5,540 nt of DNA from CAYPLH01 sp964411505 (lineage in GTDB: Bacteria; Bacillota; Clostridia; CAYPLH01; DUMO01): the NCBI GenBank assembly GCA_964411505.1, contig CAYPLH010000119.1:1-5540 (forward strand), given 5' to 3'. The translations under genes were made by a program, and so were the position numbers. Below the pieces are notes generated by a model that did no database searches, was not told the DNA's origin, and saw only the letters and a program-made list of their open reading frames with translations. Shown here one piece after another: positions 1 through 5,540 of the stretch (its first letter is position 1; each line of letters begins with the position of its first letter).

Positions 1-10
1 AGAGGTTAGT

Positions 11-38
11 TTGTTACAATGTATTATAGGATATAAAA
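11..38 (+). promoter_or_regulatory. possible sigma-A-type promoter for the nuclease fragment
   Basis: TTGTTA at 11-16 and TATAAA at 33-38 are separated by 16 bases. Both are fair matches to the housekeeping -35 and -10 boxes. Transcription would start near 45, about 25 bases ahead of the TTG start at 70 and on top of the first ATCGGAATA copy (43-51, inverted). The assignment rests only on box similarity in AT-rich DNA. Confidence 0.35.
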
Positions 39-42
39 ATAT

Positions 43-155
43 TATTCCGATAAAAAGGAGGATTACTCGTTGACTATCACACGTAATTATATTGGAATCG
101 GAATAAACCCAGAATCGGAATACTCGATACTATTCCGATATCGGAATAGCATCGA
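43..155. repeat. ATCGGAATA repeat cluster ending in a 32-bp palindrome
   Basis: The 9-mer ATCGGAATA occurs at 97-105, 114-122 and 140-148, and inverted at 43-51 and 131-139. The units starting at 97, 114 and 131 are exactly 17 bases apart. The last two units form the perfect 20-bp palindrome ctattccgatatcggaatag (130-149). With flanking TCGAT/ATCGA this extends to 32 bp (124-155) with a single mismatched pair (129/150). The cluster straddles the TTG start and encodes most of the non-homologous N-terminus of the nuclease fragment. It could be a palindromic insertion element, the end of a lost mobile element, or a binding site. The sequence does not decide. Confidence 0.8.
55..61 (+). promoter_or_regulatory. 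ribosome binding site that sets a TTG start
   Basis: AAGGAGG is a near-perfect Shine-Dalgarno sequence and ends 8 bases before the TTG at 70. No other start codon in this frame lies at a suitable distance, so the site supports initiation at TTG although the encoded protein is only the end of its family. Confidence 0.6.
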
Positions 156-489
156 TCTTGTGTTTTATAATTTCATCCTGAAATGCTTTGTTGTCATCGA
201 CCTTAAGGTGGGTAAGCTGACCTATCAGGACGTTGGGCAGATTGATTTCTATGTCCGGCTGTTTAACGAAAAGATCAAGTTGCCTGATGACAACCCGACT
301 ATCGGTATCGTCCTGTGTGCCGATAAGGACGAGAGCATCGTAAAATACTCTGTGCTTGCGGACAACGAGAACCTTTTCGCATCAAAGTACAGACTGTATC
401 TGCCGACTGAAGAAGAACTAAAAGCAGAATTGGAGCGGGAGCGTGAACTTATCGAGCGGAAGATTGCGGAGGATGAAGGTGATTTATGA
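70..489 (+). pseudogene. C-terminal catalytic fragment of a DUF1016/YhcG-type PD-(D/E)XK nuclease
   Basis: From residue 28 to about 120 the 139-aa product matches, by recognition, the C-terminal nuclease domain of the DUF1016 (YhcG-like) family. It has IDLVFYN (28-34), the catalytic VIDLKVGKL stretch (42-50), Q57 and the DDNPTIGIVLC block. D29, D44 and K46 are the likely PD-(D/E)XK residues and all are present. Complete family members are several hundred residues long and have a helical N-terminal domain, which is missing here. Residues 1-27 resemble nothing I know and are partly encoded by the repeat/palindrome cluster at 97-155. The tail (about 113-139) is charged, Glu/Arg rich and probably coiled. 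The start is TTG with a strong ribosome binding site, and the stop overlaps the next ATG (ATGA at 486-489). It could be an internally deleted relic, or a small expressed nuclease domain. DUF1016 proteins are often found near restriction-modification and defence genes, but none are visible here. Confidence 0.75.
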
Positions 490-711
490 ACGATCAAAAT
501 TATAAACAACAATTAACGGCTATCTCCTCTTATGCTTCTTTCACTAAAATCGTACCAATAACCAAAGGTATATCAGGAGATAAGAAATACTATATCGAAA
601 CCAATGATGGCAAACGATATCTGCTCCGTGTTACCGATATTGATGCATATGACCAGAAGAAAACTGAGTTTGAGGTGATGAAGCAGGTTACGGTATTGGG
701 TGTTCCTAAAA
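486..711 (+). pseudogene. N-terminal fragment of an APH-family phosphotransferase
   Basis: The frame opens with ATG at 486, overlapping the previous stop by four bases, and a GAAGGTG ribosome-binding-like sequence sits just upstream. Residues 1-74 resemble the N-terminal lobe of aminoglycoside/choline-kinase-like phosphotransferases. They include a nucleotide-binding loop region (about ITKGISGDKKYYIET, 26-40), the strand RYLLRV (44-49), and a helix ending EFEVMKQVTVLGVP (61-74). Family homology stops at about position 707. The open frame runs on to a stop at 774-776 with an unrelated 22-residue tail starting KRLYTD. The catalytic HxDxxxxN (Brenner) motif and the whole C-terminal lobe are missing, so kinase activity is very unlikely. 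Complete relatives are about 260-300 aa. Their substrates are mostly unproven despite the family name, so this is not evidence of drug resistance. Confidence 0.75.
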
Positions 712-789
712 GGCTATACACCGACCGCCTTTGCGGAAAAAGTCTATCATATTCATGTGCGTTATTACCCTATTAAACCGCGCTTTTAA
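712..789 (+). pseudogene. short remnant of a GrpB/UPF0157-like gene
   Basis: Read one base out of phase with the phosphotransferase fragment, 712-768 encodes GYTPTAFAEKVYHIHVRYY, after which the frame reads a few unrelated residues to a TAA at 787-789. The FAEKVYHxHxRY pattern resembles the conserved stretch of GrpB (UPF0157) proteins, which are nucleotidyltransferase-fold proteins of about 170 aa. No start, no N-terminal half and no following part are present. The switch from phosphotransferase to this scrap occurs within about 705-712, so it marks a deletion or recombination junction. It is only ~20 residues, assigned from memory of the family motif, hence moderate confidence. Confidence 0.5.
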
Positions 790-880
790 GTCCCCTTCTT
801 GTTTTTTATCCAACTGATCTTCAATCTAATCTATTCAAAATAAATCAAAATTTATAAAAAATTATTTTCATAGAGGATAT

Positions 881-909
881 TTCAACATCTTGTAGAATAT
901 ATATATAAT
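881..909 (+). promoter_or_regulatory. likely promoter of the buk-ptb operon
   Basis: A perfect -10 hexamer TATAAT lies at 904-909. At 17-base spacing there is TTCAAC (881-886), a weak -35 with three of six consensus bases. Transcription would begin near 916, about 25 bases ahead of the buk ATG. The surrounding 790-920 is strongly AT-rich and otherwise empty. No sigma-54 type GG/GC boxes were seen, so the BkdR-style control known for some butyrate-kinase operons is not supported here. Confidence 0.5.
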
Positions 910-928
910 ATGTGTAATCTCATTGAAT

Positions 929-933
929 AGGAG
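929..933 (+). promoter_or_regulatory. ribosome binding site fixing the buk start
   Basis: AGGAG ends 7 bases before the ATG at 941. The in-frame TTG at 923 lies upstream of this site, and the ATG at 935 is only one base from it, so 941 is the start that fits. It gives an N-terminus (MDYNLLVINPGSSS) that lines up with known butyrate kinases. Confidence 0.75.
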
Positions 934-940
934 TATGCTA

Positions 941-2014
941 ATGGATTATAATTTACTAGTAATTAATCCCGGATCAAGTTCAACCAAAATTGCTGTTTAT
1001 AAAAACGAAACAGCAATTTTAAAACATATTATAAAGCATATTGATTTGTCACAATATAAAAATATTTTTGAACAATTACCTATGCGTAAAAAGGCAATTA
1101 TTGATTTTCTTGAAAAATCGGGCTATTCCCCTGACTTCTTTTCTGCAATTGCAGTAAGAGGCGGAATCCTGCCACCGGTAGATGCGGGGGCATATGTTGT
1201 TAACCATGCAATGGTGGAACTTATAAAAAGCGGAGCTTTGATTGAGCACGCATCAAACCTTGGTGCGCTTATAGCTTATGATCTGACAAAAAAAGCAAAC
1301 ATAAAAGCATATATATATGATGCAGTTTCAACAGACCAGCTTGATGAAATAGCAAGAATTTCCGGAATGGCAGCACTTCCAAGAAGGAGTAATTTTCATG
1401 CATTAAACTCAAGAGCTGTTGCTGCTAAAATAGCCAAATCAATGGAAAGACAATACAATGAGTGTACCTTTATAGTCTGCCATATGGGTGGTGGCATCAG
1501 CTTAAGTATACATAAAAAAGGACGGGTGGTTGATTTAATAGCCGACGATGAAGGTCCCTTCTCCCCTGAAAGAGCTGGAAAAGTTCCTTGTATGGATCTC
1601 ATCAAATTGTGCTTTTCAGAAACTTATGACTACCAAAAATTAAGTCAGATGCTACGTGGTAACGGAGGTTTGATTGCATATCTTGGCACATCAGATGGAG
1701 AAGAAATTGTATCAAGAATAAATAGTGGGGATGATAAAGCAGAGCTATTATTTAAAGCCATGGCTTATCAGATAGCTAAAGGTATTGGTGAGCTTTCAAC
1801 TGTTGTAAGCGGAAAAGTCGACTCTATTATTCTGACGGGAGGTCTTGCTGCATCTCCTCTCTTAACTAGATGGATAAAAAAGAGAACTGAATTTATTGCA
1901 CCTGTAAGGGTAGTTGCAGGTGAATATGAAATGGAAGCTTTGGCTTTAGGAATTTTGAAAGTTTTACGTAATGAAGAAAAAGCAAATGAATTCATTTATA
2001 GTTTTACACCATAA
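941..2014 (+). CDS. buk: butyrate kinase (acyl kinase of the acetokinase family)
   Basis: This cytoplasmic enzyme transfers the phosphate of butyryl-phosphate (or a related acyl-phosphate) to ADP, giving ATP and the free acid. The 357-aa length is normal for butyrate kinases (about 355-360). ASKHA-fold motifs appear in order: phosphate-1 loop NPGSSSTK (9-16), AVRGGILPP (71-79), HASNLGA (103-109), phosphate-2 loop CHMGGGIS (180-187), GPFSPERAG (205-213), adenosine motif ILTGGLA (297-303) and GEYEMEALALG (327-337). It is the first gene of a pair with the phosphate acyltransferase, 59 bases downstream. Some normally conserved stretches are altered: DAVSTDQ (128-134) in place of the usual DPVVVDE, and VDLIADDEGPF in place of a VNNALDGEGPF-like stretch. 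The catalytic scaffold looks complete, but substrate preference may not be butyrate; isobutyrate or another branched or short acyl group is possible. Confidence 0.9.
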   Translation: MDYNLLVINPGSSSTKIAVYKNETAILKHIIKHIDLSQYKNIFEQLPMRKKAIIDFLEKSGYSPDFFSAIAVRGGILPPVDAGAYVVNHAMVELIKSGALIEHASNLGALIAYDLTKKANIKAYIYDAVSTDQLDEIARISGMAALPRRSNFHALNSRAVAAKIAKSMERQYNECTFIVCHMGGGISLSIHKKGRVVDLIADDEGPFSPERAGKVPCMDLIKLCFSETYDYQKLSQMLRGNGGLIAYLGTSDGEEIVSRINSGDDKAELLFKAMAYQIAKGIGELSTVVSGKVDSIILTGGLAASPLLTRWIKKRTEFIAPVRVVAGEYEMEALALGILKVLRNEEKANEFIYSFTP

Positions 2015-2073
2015 GTACTCATACAGCTGCTTATGTTTGAAAATAGGATTTATAAAAGGAGAAATATAAATTT

Positions 2074-3000
2074 ATGACTGTGTATTCATGTTTTGACCAA
2101 GTATTACAGAAAGTTTTAAGGCAACGAAAAAAAATAACTATAAGCTTAGCATGCGCACATGATAAAGAGCTTTTAAAAATGGTTAAATGTATAGAGGAAA
2201 TGGGATTAGCCAATGCCATACTAATCGGGAATGCTGAAAAAATTGAACTTTTATCAGTAGCGATAAATCTAGACCTATCAACTCATAAGATAATAGATGA
2301 AAAGGATTCAAATTTGGCTGCTAAAGAAGCAGTAAACCAAGTACGCTGTGGTAATGCCGATATACTGATAAAAGGTTTGATAAATAGTTCTGACTTTATG
2401 CATGCCGTGCTTGATAAAGAAGAGGGGCTGAACACCGGTAATCTGCTTTCTCATCTAGCTGCGTTTGAGATACCTAGTTTTAATCGGCTCATTTTCGTAA
2501 CGGATGGCGGCATTAATATTTCTCCAGGAATAAATGAAAAGAAGTTAATTATTCAAAATTCTTTGGATTTTTTAAATCTTATTGGTTATGAAAATCCAAA
2601 AGCAGCTATACTATCAGCAAACGAAATAATTAATCCTAAAATGCCTGTTACAATAGAGGCTGCCATTCTTTCAAAAATGGCCGAAAACGGGCAAATCACA
2701 GGCGGTGTTGTGGATGGTCCTATTGCAATGGATGTTGCTCTTGATGCAAATGCAGCATTGCATAAGGGTATAACCAGCAAAGTATCTGGTTGCACTGATC
2801 TTCTGGTTGTCCCAAATATTGAAGCAGGAAACTTGCTTGGAAAATCCATTATTTACTTTGCAAAAGCTAGGATGGCAGGAATTGTATTAGGCGCGAAAGC
2901 TCCGATTATTTTAACCTCTCGTGCCTCTTCAAAGGATTCAAATATTACTTCGATTGCTTTGGCATCAATTGCGTTGTCAAAAGAAACTATTTTGGAGTAA
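2074..3000 (+). CDS. ptb: phosphate butyryltransferase (phosphate acyltransferase)
   Basis: This soluble enzyme swaps CoA for phosphate on butyryl-CoA or a related acyl-CoA, making the acyl-phosphate used by the kinase encoded just upstream. The 308 residues are typical of Ptb (about 300) and cover the whole PTA_PTB domain. Recognisable blocks are DILIKGLINSSDFMHAVL (96-113), FVTDGGINISP (141-151), AILSANEIINPKMPVT (178-193), GGVVDGPIAMDVALD (210-224), DLLVVPNIEAGNLLGK (242-257) and PIILTSRASSKDS (277-289). The ATG is preceded by AAAGGAG at 2055-2061, a 12-base spacing that is longer than ideal, but the N-terminus aligns with known Ptb proteins. No terminator or promoter is evident in the 59 bases after buk, so the genes are probably co-transcribed. 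The PTA_PTB family also includes phosphotransacetylase, but the butyrate kinase neighbour favours Ptb. Confidence 0.9.
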   Translation: MTVYSCFDQVLQKVLRQRKKITISLACAHDKELLKMVKCIEEMGLANAILIGNAEKIELLSVAINLDLSTHKIIDEKDSNLAAKEAVNQVRCGNADILIKGLINSSDFMHAVLDKEEGLNTGNLLSHLAAFEIPSFNRLIFVTDGGINISPGINEKKLIIQNSLDFLNLIGYENPKAAILSANEIINPKMPVTIEAAILSKMAENGQITGGVVDGPIAMDVALDANAALHKGITSKVSGCTDLLVVPNIEAGNLLGKSIIYFAKARMAGIVLGAKAPIILTSRASSKDSNITSIALASIALSKETILE

Positions 3001-3082
3001 AGCTTACATTATCACTATTTTTGCTATATACTAACACACAAAGCTTCTTGTGAAATACTTCTAGCCAAATATGAAAGCTATA

Positions 3083-3111
3083 TTGCATAAAATTATTAGG
3101 CTCCGTATAGT
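3083..3111 (+). promoter_or_regulatory. likely promoter of the YheO-type regulator gene
   Basis: TTGCAT (3083-3088) and TATAGT (3106-3111) are good -35 and -10 boxes at the ideal 17-base spacing. Transcription would start near 3118, about 27 bases before the GTG at 3145. This suggests the regulator can be expressed independently of buk-ptb. The stretch 3001-3082 holds only weak 4-5 bp hairpins (for example CACAA/TTGTG at about 3038-3053) with no T-run, so read-through from ptb is also possible. Confidence 0.5.
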
Positions 3112-3144
3112 TATGAAATAAAAAGTTCGAGAGAGTTGATTAAT

Positions 3145-3786
3145 GTGAAAAAAAAAGATATGCTTGAAACTCTTTGCCGTATTGGTGAGGGAATATCTAT
3201 AATGTTTGGAAGTTCCTGCGAGGTTGTCATACATAATCTTGACAGCCCAGACAGAGGGATAGTAGCTATTTATAACGGTCACGTTACCGGAAGAAAGGTT
3301 GGAGACTCTCTTTCTATATTAGGTCTTAAAAACTTGCGACAGGGTAAAATAACCAACGACCTAATTAATTACGAATCCAAAACAAAAGATGGGCGATTGA
3401 TAAAATCATCTTCATTTTACATCAGTGATACTGACTACAGCTTTATTTTGGGAATTAACTTTGATTATACTAATCTGAAAATGGCAGATTTGTCTATCCA
3501 AGGCTTAATAGCTACAGCTGATCATATAGAGGACTGCTTTCCTGAGAACAGTAATAATTTTATTGATGATGTTTTTTGTGAAGTAACTGACAGTATCGGA
3601 AAGCCAGTTGCTCTAATGAATAAAGATGACAGACTCAAAGCTATTAAGTTGTTAGATGAGCGTGGCGTTTTTCTGATGCAAAAAGCAATTCCGACGATTG
3701 CTGAAAAATTGAATGTTTCACGCTACACAATTTATAACTATCTTAAAATACTGGGAAGTGAAAACAGCAATAACCAAAAGTCTTAA
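3145..3786 (+). CDS. YheO-type PAS/HTH transcriptional regulator
   Basis: The 213-aa product has the architecture of the YheO family. A PAS-like sensor domain (about 8-125) carries SSCEVVIHNLDSPDRGIVAI and, near its end, YSFILGINFDYT. A C-terminal helix-turn-helix of the HTH_22 type (about 145-203) carries IGKPVALMNKDDRLKAIKLL and AIPTIAEKLNVSRYTIYNYL. Family members are DNA-binding regulators, several tied to amino-acid metabolism (DauR, D-arginine catabolism, is a known example); the ligand here is unknown. The start is uncertain. GTG at 3145 sits 9 bases after a weak GAGAGAG (3129-3135), while TTG at 3136 in the same frame would add three residues but has no spaced ribosome site. It follows buk-ptb on the same strand and may regulate that operon or the convergent transporter gene. 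Confidence 0.8.
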   Translation: MKKKDMLETLCRIGEGISIMFGSSCEVVIHNLDSPDRGIVAIYNGHVTGRKVGDSLSILGLKNLRQGKITNDLINYESKTKDGRLIKSSSFYISDTDYSFILGINFDYTNLKMADLSIQGLIATADHIEDCFPENSNNFIDDVFCEVTDSIGKPVALMNKDDRLKAIKLLDERGVFLMQKAIPTIAEKLNVSRYTIYNYLKILGSENSNNQKS

Positions 3787-3870
3787 TATTTCTGCTTTTC
3801 AAACCAACCTTTGGTATATGCCTTCTATGAATGGGGAGCACGCTTTACATACTCATAAGAATCGAATATA

Positions 3871-5181
3871 TCACCGTTCCCCAACAATGGTCTTATTAGC
3901 TTCCACACTATTAACAAATTTCCATGGACCTTTAAAAAATAGAAGTATTACAATACTTGCAGCGGTAAAGGATATTATATATAAGAACTGAAAGTTCCCA
4001 TGAGTAAACAAACTATTTCCAATTACCGGCAGACGCTGCATAAGGATACCTCCAATTACAGGTGCCAAAAGCGTACTTAACCCATATATCGCTCCAAACC
4101 ATCCCTCATACACTGTTTTATTTTCTTCAGGCATTATGTCATATCTATAATTCATCATACAAACATTAAAGCCACTATTACCAACTCCACTAAAAATGGG
4201 AGCTATAAACAAAAGATAATATTTGTCAGCAGTTAAAAAACCGTATATTAAAAACTCGACAGCAATAAGAAAGGACGTGATGCTCATTACAAATACAATT
4301 CCTTTTTTCCTTTCAATTTTGCTCCAGAACCTAGTTGAAAGCAGCATAAATATATAGCTTGCAACTGACACACCTGATACGAATGTATAATCCAATCTAA
4401 GATACTTTATTTGAAATAACGGCGAGTATGAAGATGACAAAGTGAGTGTAATGTAGTACAAAAAAGTAAATAACAGAAACTTTGAAAACTTTGAATTTCT
4501 TATCGGCTCCCAAAAAACTGCAATATCAAATTTTGTTGGTTTTCCCACTTTCTTTTCAGGTTCTTCTGCTTTAATAAACACTATAATATCTAAAACAGAA
4601 AGTAGCAGACTAACAATAAATATAATGAGAAATCCTGTGTAGCTCTTTTTGAAGTGATCAAGCACAAATCCCATGGTAATCATAACACCTATAATTCCAA
4701 TCCTCAAGAAAAGCATTCGGGTGTAAATAAAGTCATTTCTACTTGCCCTGGGTGATACGCTCATGACCCATACCATCCAGCCAACCGAATAAAAGCCCCA
4801 CAAAATGTTGCCGGTGATTACCATAGTCGATGCAACTGCAAGAAGCACGGTAGTGTTTTTAATAAAAAGAGGGAGAAATATTATGGAGCAAACCATTAGT
4901 CTTGAAAGTGAAACCAATATAACAAGAAACTTTTTTCGTTTTTGAAGCCGTTCATAAACAAGAAATGAAAAGATCGATGCAATAGTAGCCCAAGCTGCTG
5001 AGCTGTTCAATATCCCAACTAAAAAGTCAGGAGCTTTCAGCAAGACCATATATCCAGAAATATATATTCCTGTAGTGAGTATACGTGAAGCATTTATCAA
5101 AACAGCATCAATTATAAATAAGATTTGATTTCTGTTATAGCTGCCAAAATACCTTTTAATAACCCGCTGAATCAAACCCAC
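3871..5181 (-). CDS. major facilitator superfamily (MFS) transporter
   Basis: This 436-aa integral membrane protein has about twelve hydrophobic segments, near residues 20-48, 53-76, 84-106, 110-140, 156-174, 182-203, 233-256, 266-286, 294-316, 321-345, 360-382 and 397-417. A charged cytoplasmic-type loop (about 204-232, KAEEPEKKVGKPTK...) sits between the sixth and seventh, splitting the protein into two six-helix halves as in MFS carriers. Loops between helices 2/3 (ERLQKRKK) and 8/9 (WSKIERKKG) carry the basic residues expected there. The start is GTG at 5181 with GAGGT 8 bases upstream. The gene is convergent with the regulator, with 84 bases between the stops. The substrate cannot be read from the sequence. 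Export of an acid or a drug-like compound, or uptake of a nutrient, are all open. Confidence 0.8.
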   Translation of the reverse strand: MGLIQRVIKRYFGSYNRNQILFIIDAVLINASRILTTGIYISGYMVLLKAPDFLVGILNSSAAWATIASIFSFLVYERLQKRKKFLVILVSLSRLMVCSIIFLPLFIKNTTVLLAVASTMVITGNILWGFYSVGWMVWVMSVSPRASRNDFIYTRMLFLRIGIIGVMITMGFVLDHFKKSYTGFLIIFIVSLLLSVLDIIVFIKAEEPEKKVGKPTKFDIAVFWEPIRNSKFSKFLLFTFLYYITLTLSSSYSPLFQIKYLRLDYTFVSGVSVASYIFMLLSTRFWSKIERKKGIVFVMSITSFLIAVEFLIYGFLTADKYYLLFIAPIFSGVGNSGFNVCMMNYRYDIMPEENKTVYEGWFGAIYGLSTLLAPVIGGILMQRLPVIGNSLFTHGNFQFLYIISFTAASIVILLFFKGPWKFVNSVEANKTIVGER

Positions 5182-5189
5182 CTGGCTCT

Positions 5190-5194
5190 ACCTC
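5190..5194 (-). promoter_or_regulatory. ribosome binding site supporting a GTG start
   Basis: On the minus strand GAGGT precedes the GTG codon at 5181-5179 by 8 bases. No other start codon with a comparable site is seen near the N-terminus, so the GTG is taken as the start of the transporter. Confidence 0.6.
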
Positions 5195-5540
5195 ACTTAT
5201 TTGTGCTATATATCAACTCTTTTAGAGCATTCTTTATATAAATAATTTAATATTATTACTCCCCAGTAAATCACAAAGCAACTTTATAGGATAAATACAT
5301 TATACATTATGTTAGGACAAGTTAGAATACTGAAATGCTTTTTTAAAGAGTTTCTGCTTGCTAGAGCTAAAGCTTTTACAGCTTCTACAATTGAAGCGTA
5401 GTTTCTCGTTGGTGAATAAATAATTACTCACCGCCCTTTTACTTAATCACACGAATGGGTTTGTATATTAAAAAGTATAGCAAAAGGGCGCTGTGCCATC
5501 CACCAAGATCATTTATTCAAACTCACTTAAGAACACTTCA
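5195..5540. other. non-coding AT-rich stretch upstream of the transporter
   Basis: I find no convincing gene here. The part nearest the transporter (5200-5320) is very AT-rich and should contain its promoter on the minus strand. Several partial matches exist, for example TTGCTT (5281-5276) with TAATAA (5258-5253) at 17-base spacing, but none is strong. GCTTC/GAAGC (5381-5385 with 5393-5397) can form a small hairpin. The outer part holds an inverted-repeat cluster described separately. A 47-codon minus-strand open stretch (5427-5284) has no start codon. Confidence 0.5.
5409..5519. repeat. cluster of overlapping inverted repeats
   Basis: GGTGAATAA (5411-5419) and TTACTCACC (5424-5432) can pair over nine positions with one mismatch and a 4-base loop. 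CGCCCTTTT (5432-5440) is perfectly repeated in inverse as AAAAGGGCG (5482-5490), 41 bases away. TTGGTG (5409-5414) and TGAATAAAT (5413-5421) recur inverted at 5501-5506 and 5511-5519. No transposase is seen before the window ends, so this may be the edge of a small mobile element, a structured leader, or a terminator-like region for something beyond the window. Confidence 0.5.

Noticed and set aside
486..776. Functional aminoglycoside resistance gene
   Set aside because: Only the N-terminal lobe is present. The catalytic HxDxxxxN motif and C-terminal lobe are missing, and the family has many non-resistance members.
790..820. T-rich run (CTTGTTTTTTATCC) after the GrpB-like remnant as a terminator
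   Set aside because: No GC-rich stem precedes the T-run, so it lacks the hairpin of an intrinsic terminator.
923..940. Upstream TTG start for butyrate kinase adding six residues
   Set aside because: The ribosome binding site (929-933) lies after this codon, and the extra residues do not match the family N-terminus. ATG at 941 fits both.
3001..3060. Terminator after ptb (CACAA/TTGTG hairpin)
   Set aside because: The stem is only 5 bp and is followed by AAATAC rather than a T-tract.
3800..3825. ACCAA-CCT-TTGGT hairpin between the convergent regulator and transporter genes
   Set aside because: A 5-bp AT-containing stem with a 3-base loop and no T-run on the plus strand (only TTT on the minus strand) is too weak to call a terminator.
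3713..3991. 92-codon plus-strand open frame overlapping the ends of the regulator and transporter genes
   Set aside because: It overlaps the regulator's helix-turn-helix region in another frame and the transporter's 3' end on the other strand. It has no ribosome binding site and no recognisable motif, so it is a shadow frame.

Overview
The window looks like chromosomal DNA from a low-GC anaerobic Firmicute of the Clostridia. It is AT-rich, with strong AGGAGG-type ribosome binding sites and frequent TTG/GTG starts. It carries a butyrate kinase / phosphate butyryltransferase pair, the terminal acyl-phosphate steps of clostridial acid production. The species cannot be named from the sequence alone.

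Region 1 (about 1-790) is a patch of gene debris. It starts with a 139-aa open frame that holds only the C-terminal catalytic part of a DUF1016/YhcG-type PD-(D/E)XK nuclease. Next comes the N-terminal ~74 residues of an aminoglycoside-phosphotransferase (APH) family kinase. That kinase runs, out of frame, into a ~20-residue scrap resembling the C-terminal half of GrpB/UPF0157 proteins. By hand count 181-420 is about 46% G+C, against about 34% in samples of the buk gene. The 5' end of this patch carries five copies of the 9-mer ATCGGAATA. They form a 17-bp-spaced series that ends in a perfect 20-bp palindrome, lying just where nuclease homology begins.

Region 2 (about 881-3000) is a likely two-gene operon, buk then ptb, with a good promoter upstream of buk. 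Ptb would convert an acyl-CoA to acyl-phosphate, and Buk would use that to make ATP and the free acid. The order is opposite to the ptb-buk order of the well-studied clostridial operons. Buk also departs from the usual butyrate kinase sequence at several otherwise conserved stretches.

Region 3 (about 3083-3786) is a regulator of the YheO type (PAS-like domain plus C-terminal helix-turn-helix), with its own promoter, on the same strand. Region 4 (3871-5181, minus strand) is a 12-helix major facilitator transporter, convergent with the regulator. The regulator, the acyl-phosphate enzymes and the exporter/importer could form one functional neighbourhood, but nothing in the sequence proves this.

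Region 5 (5182-5540) has no convincing gene. It holds the AT-rich leader of the transporter and a cluster of inverted repeats at 5409-5519 of unknown origin. I found no tRNA, rRNA, CRISPR array or intact mobile element, and no clear case for a wholly new system. The best leads are the repeat/palindrome cluster, the fragment chimera, and the divergent buk-ptb module with its regulator.
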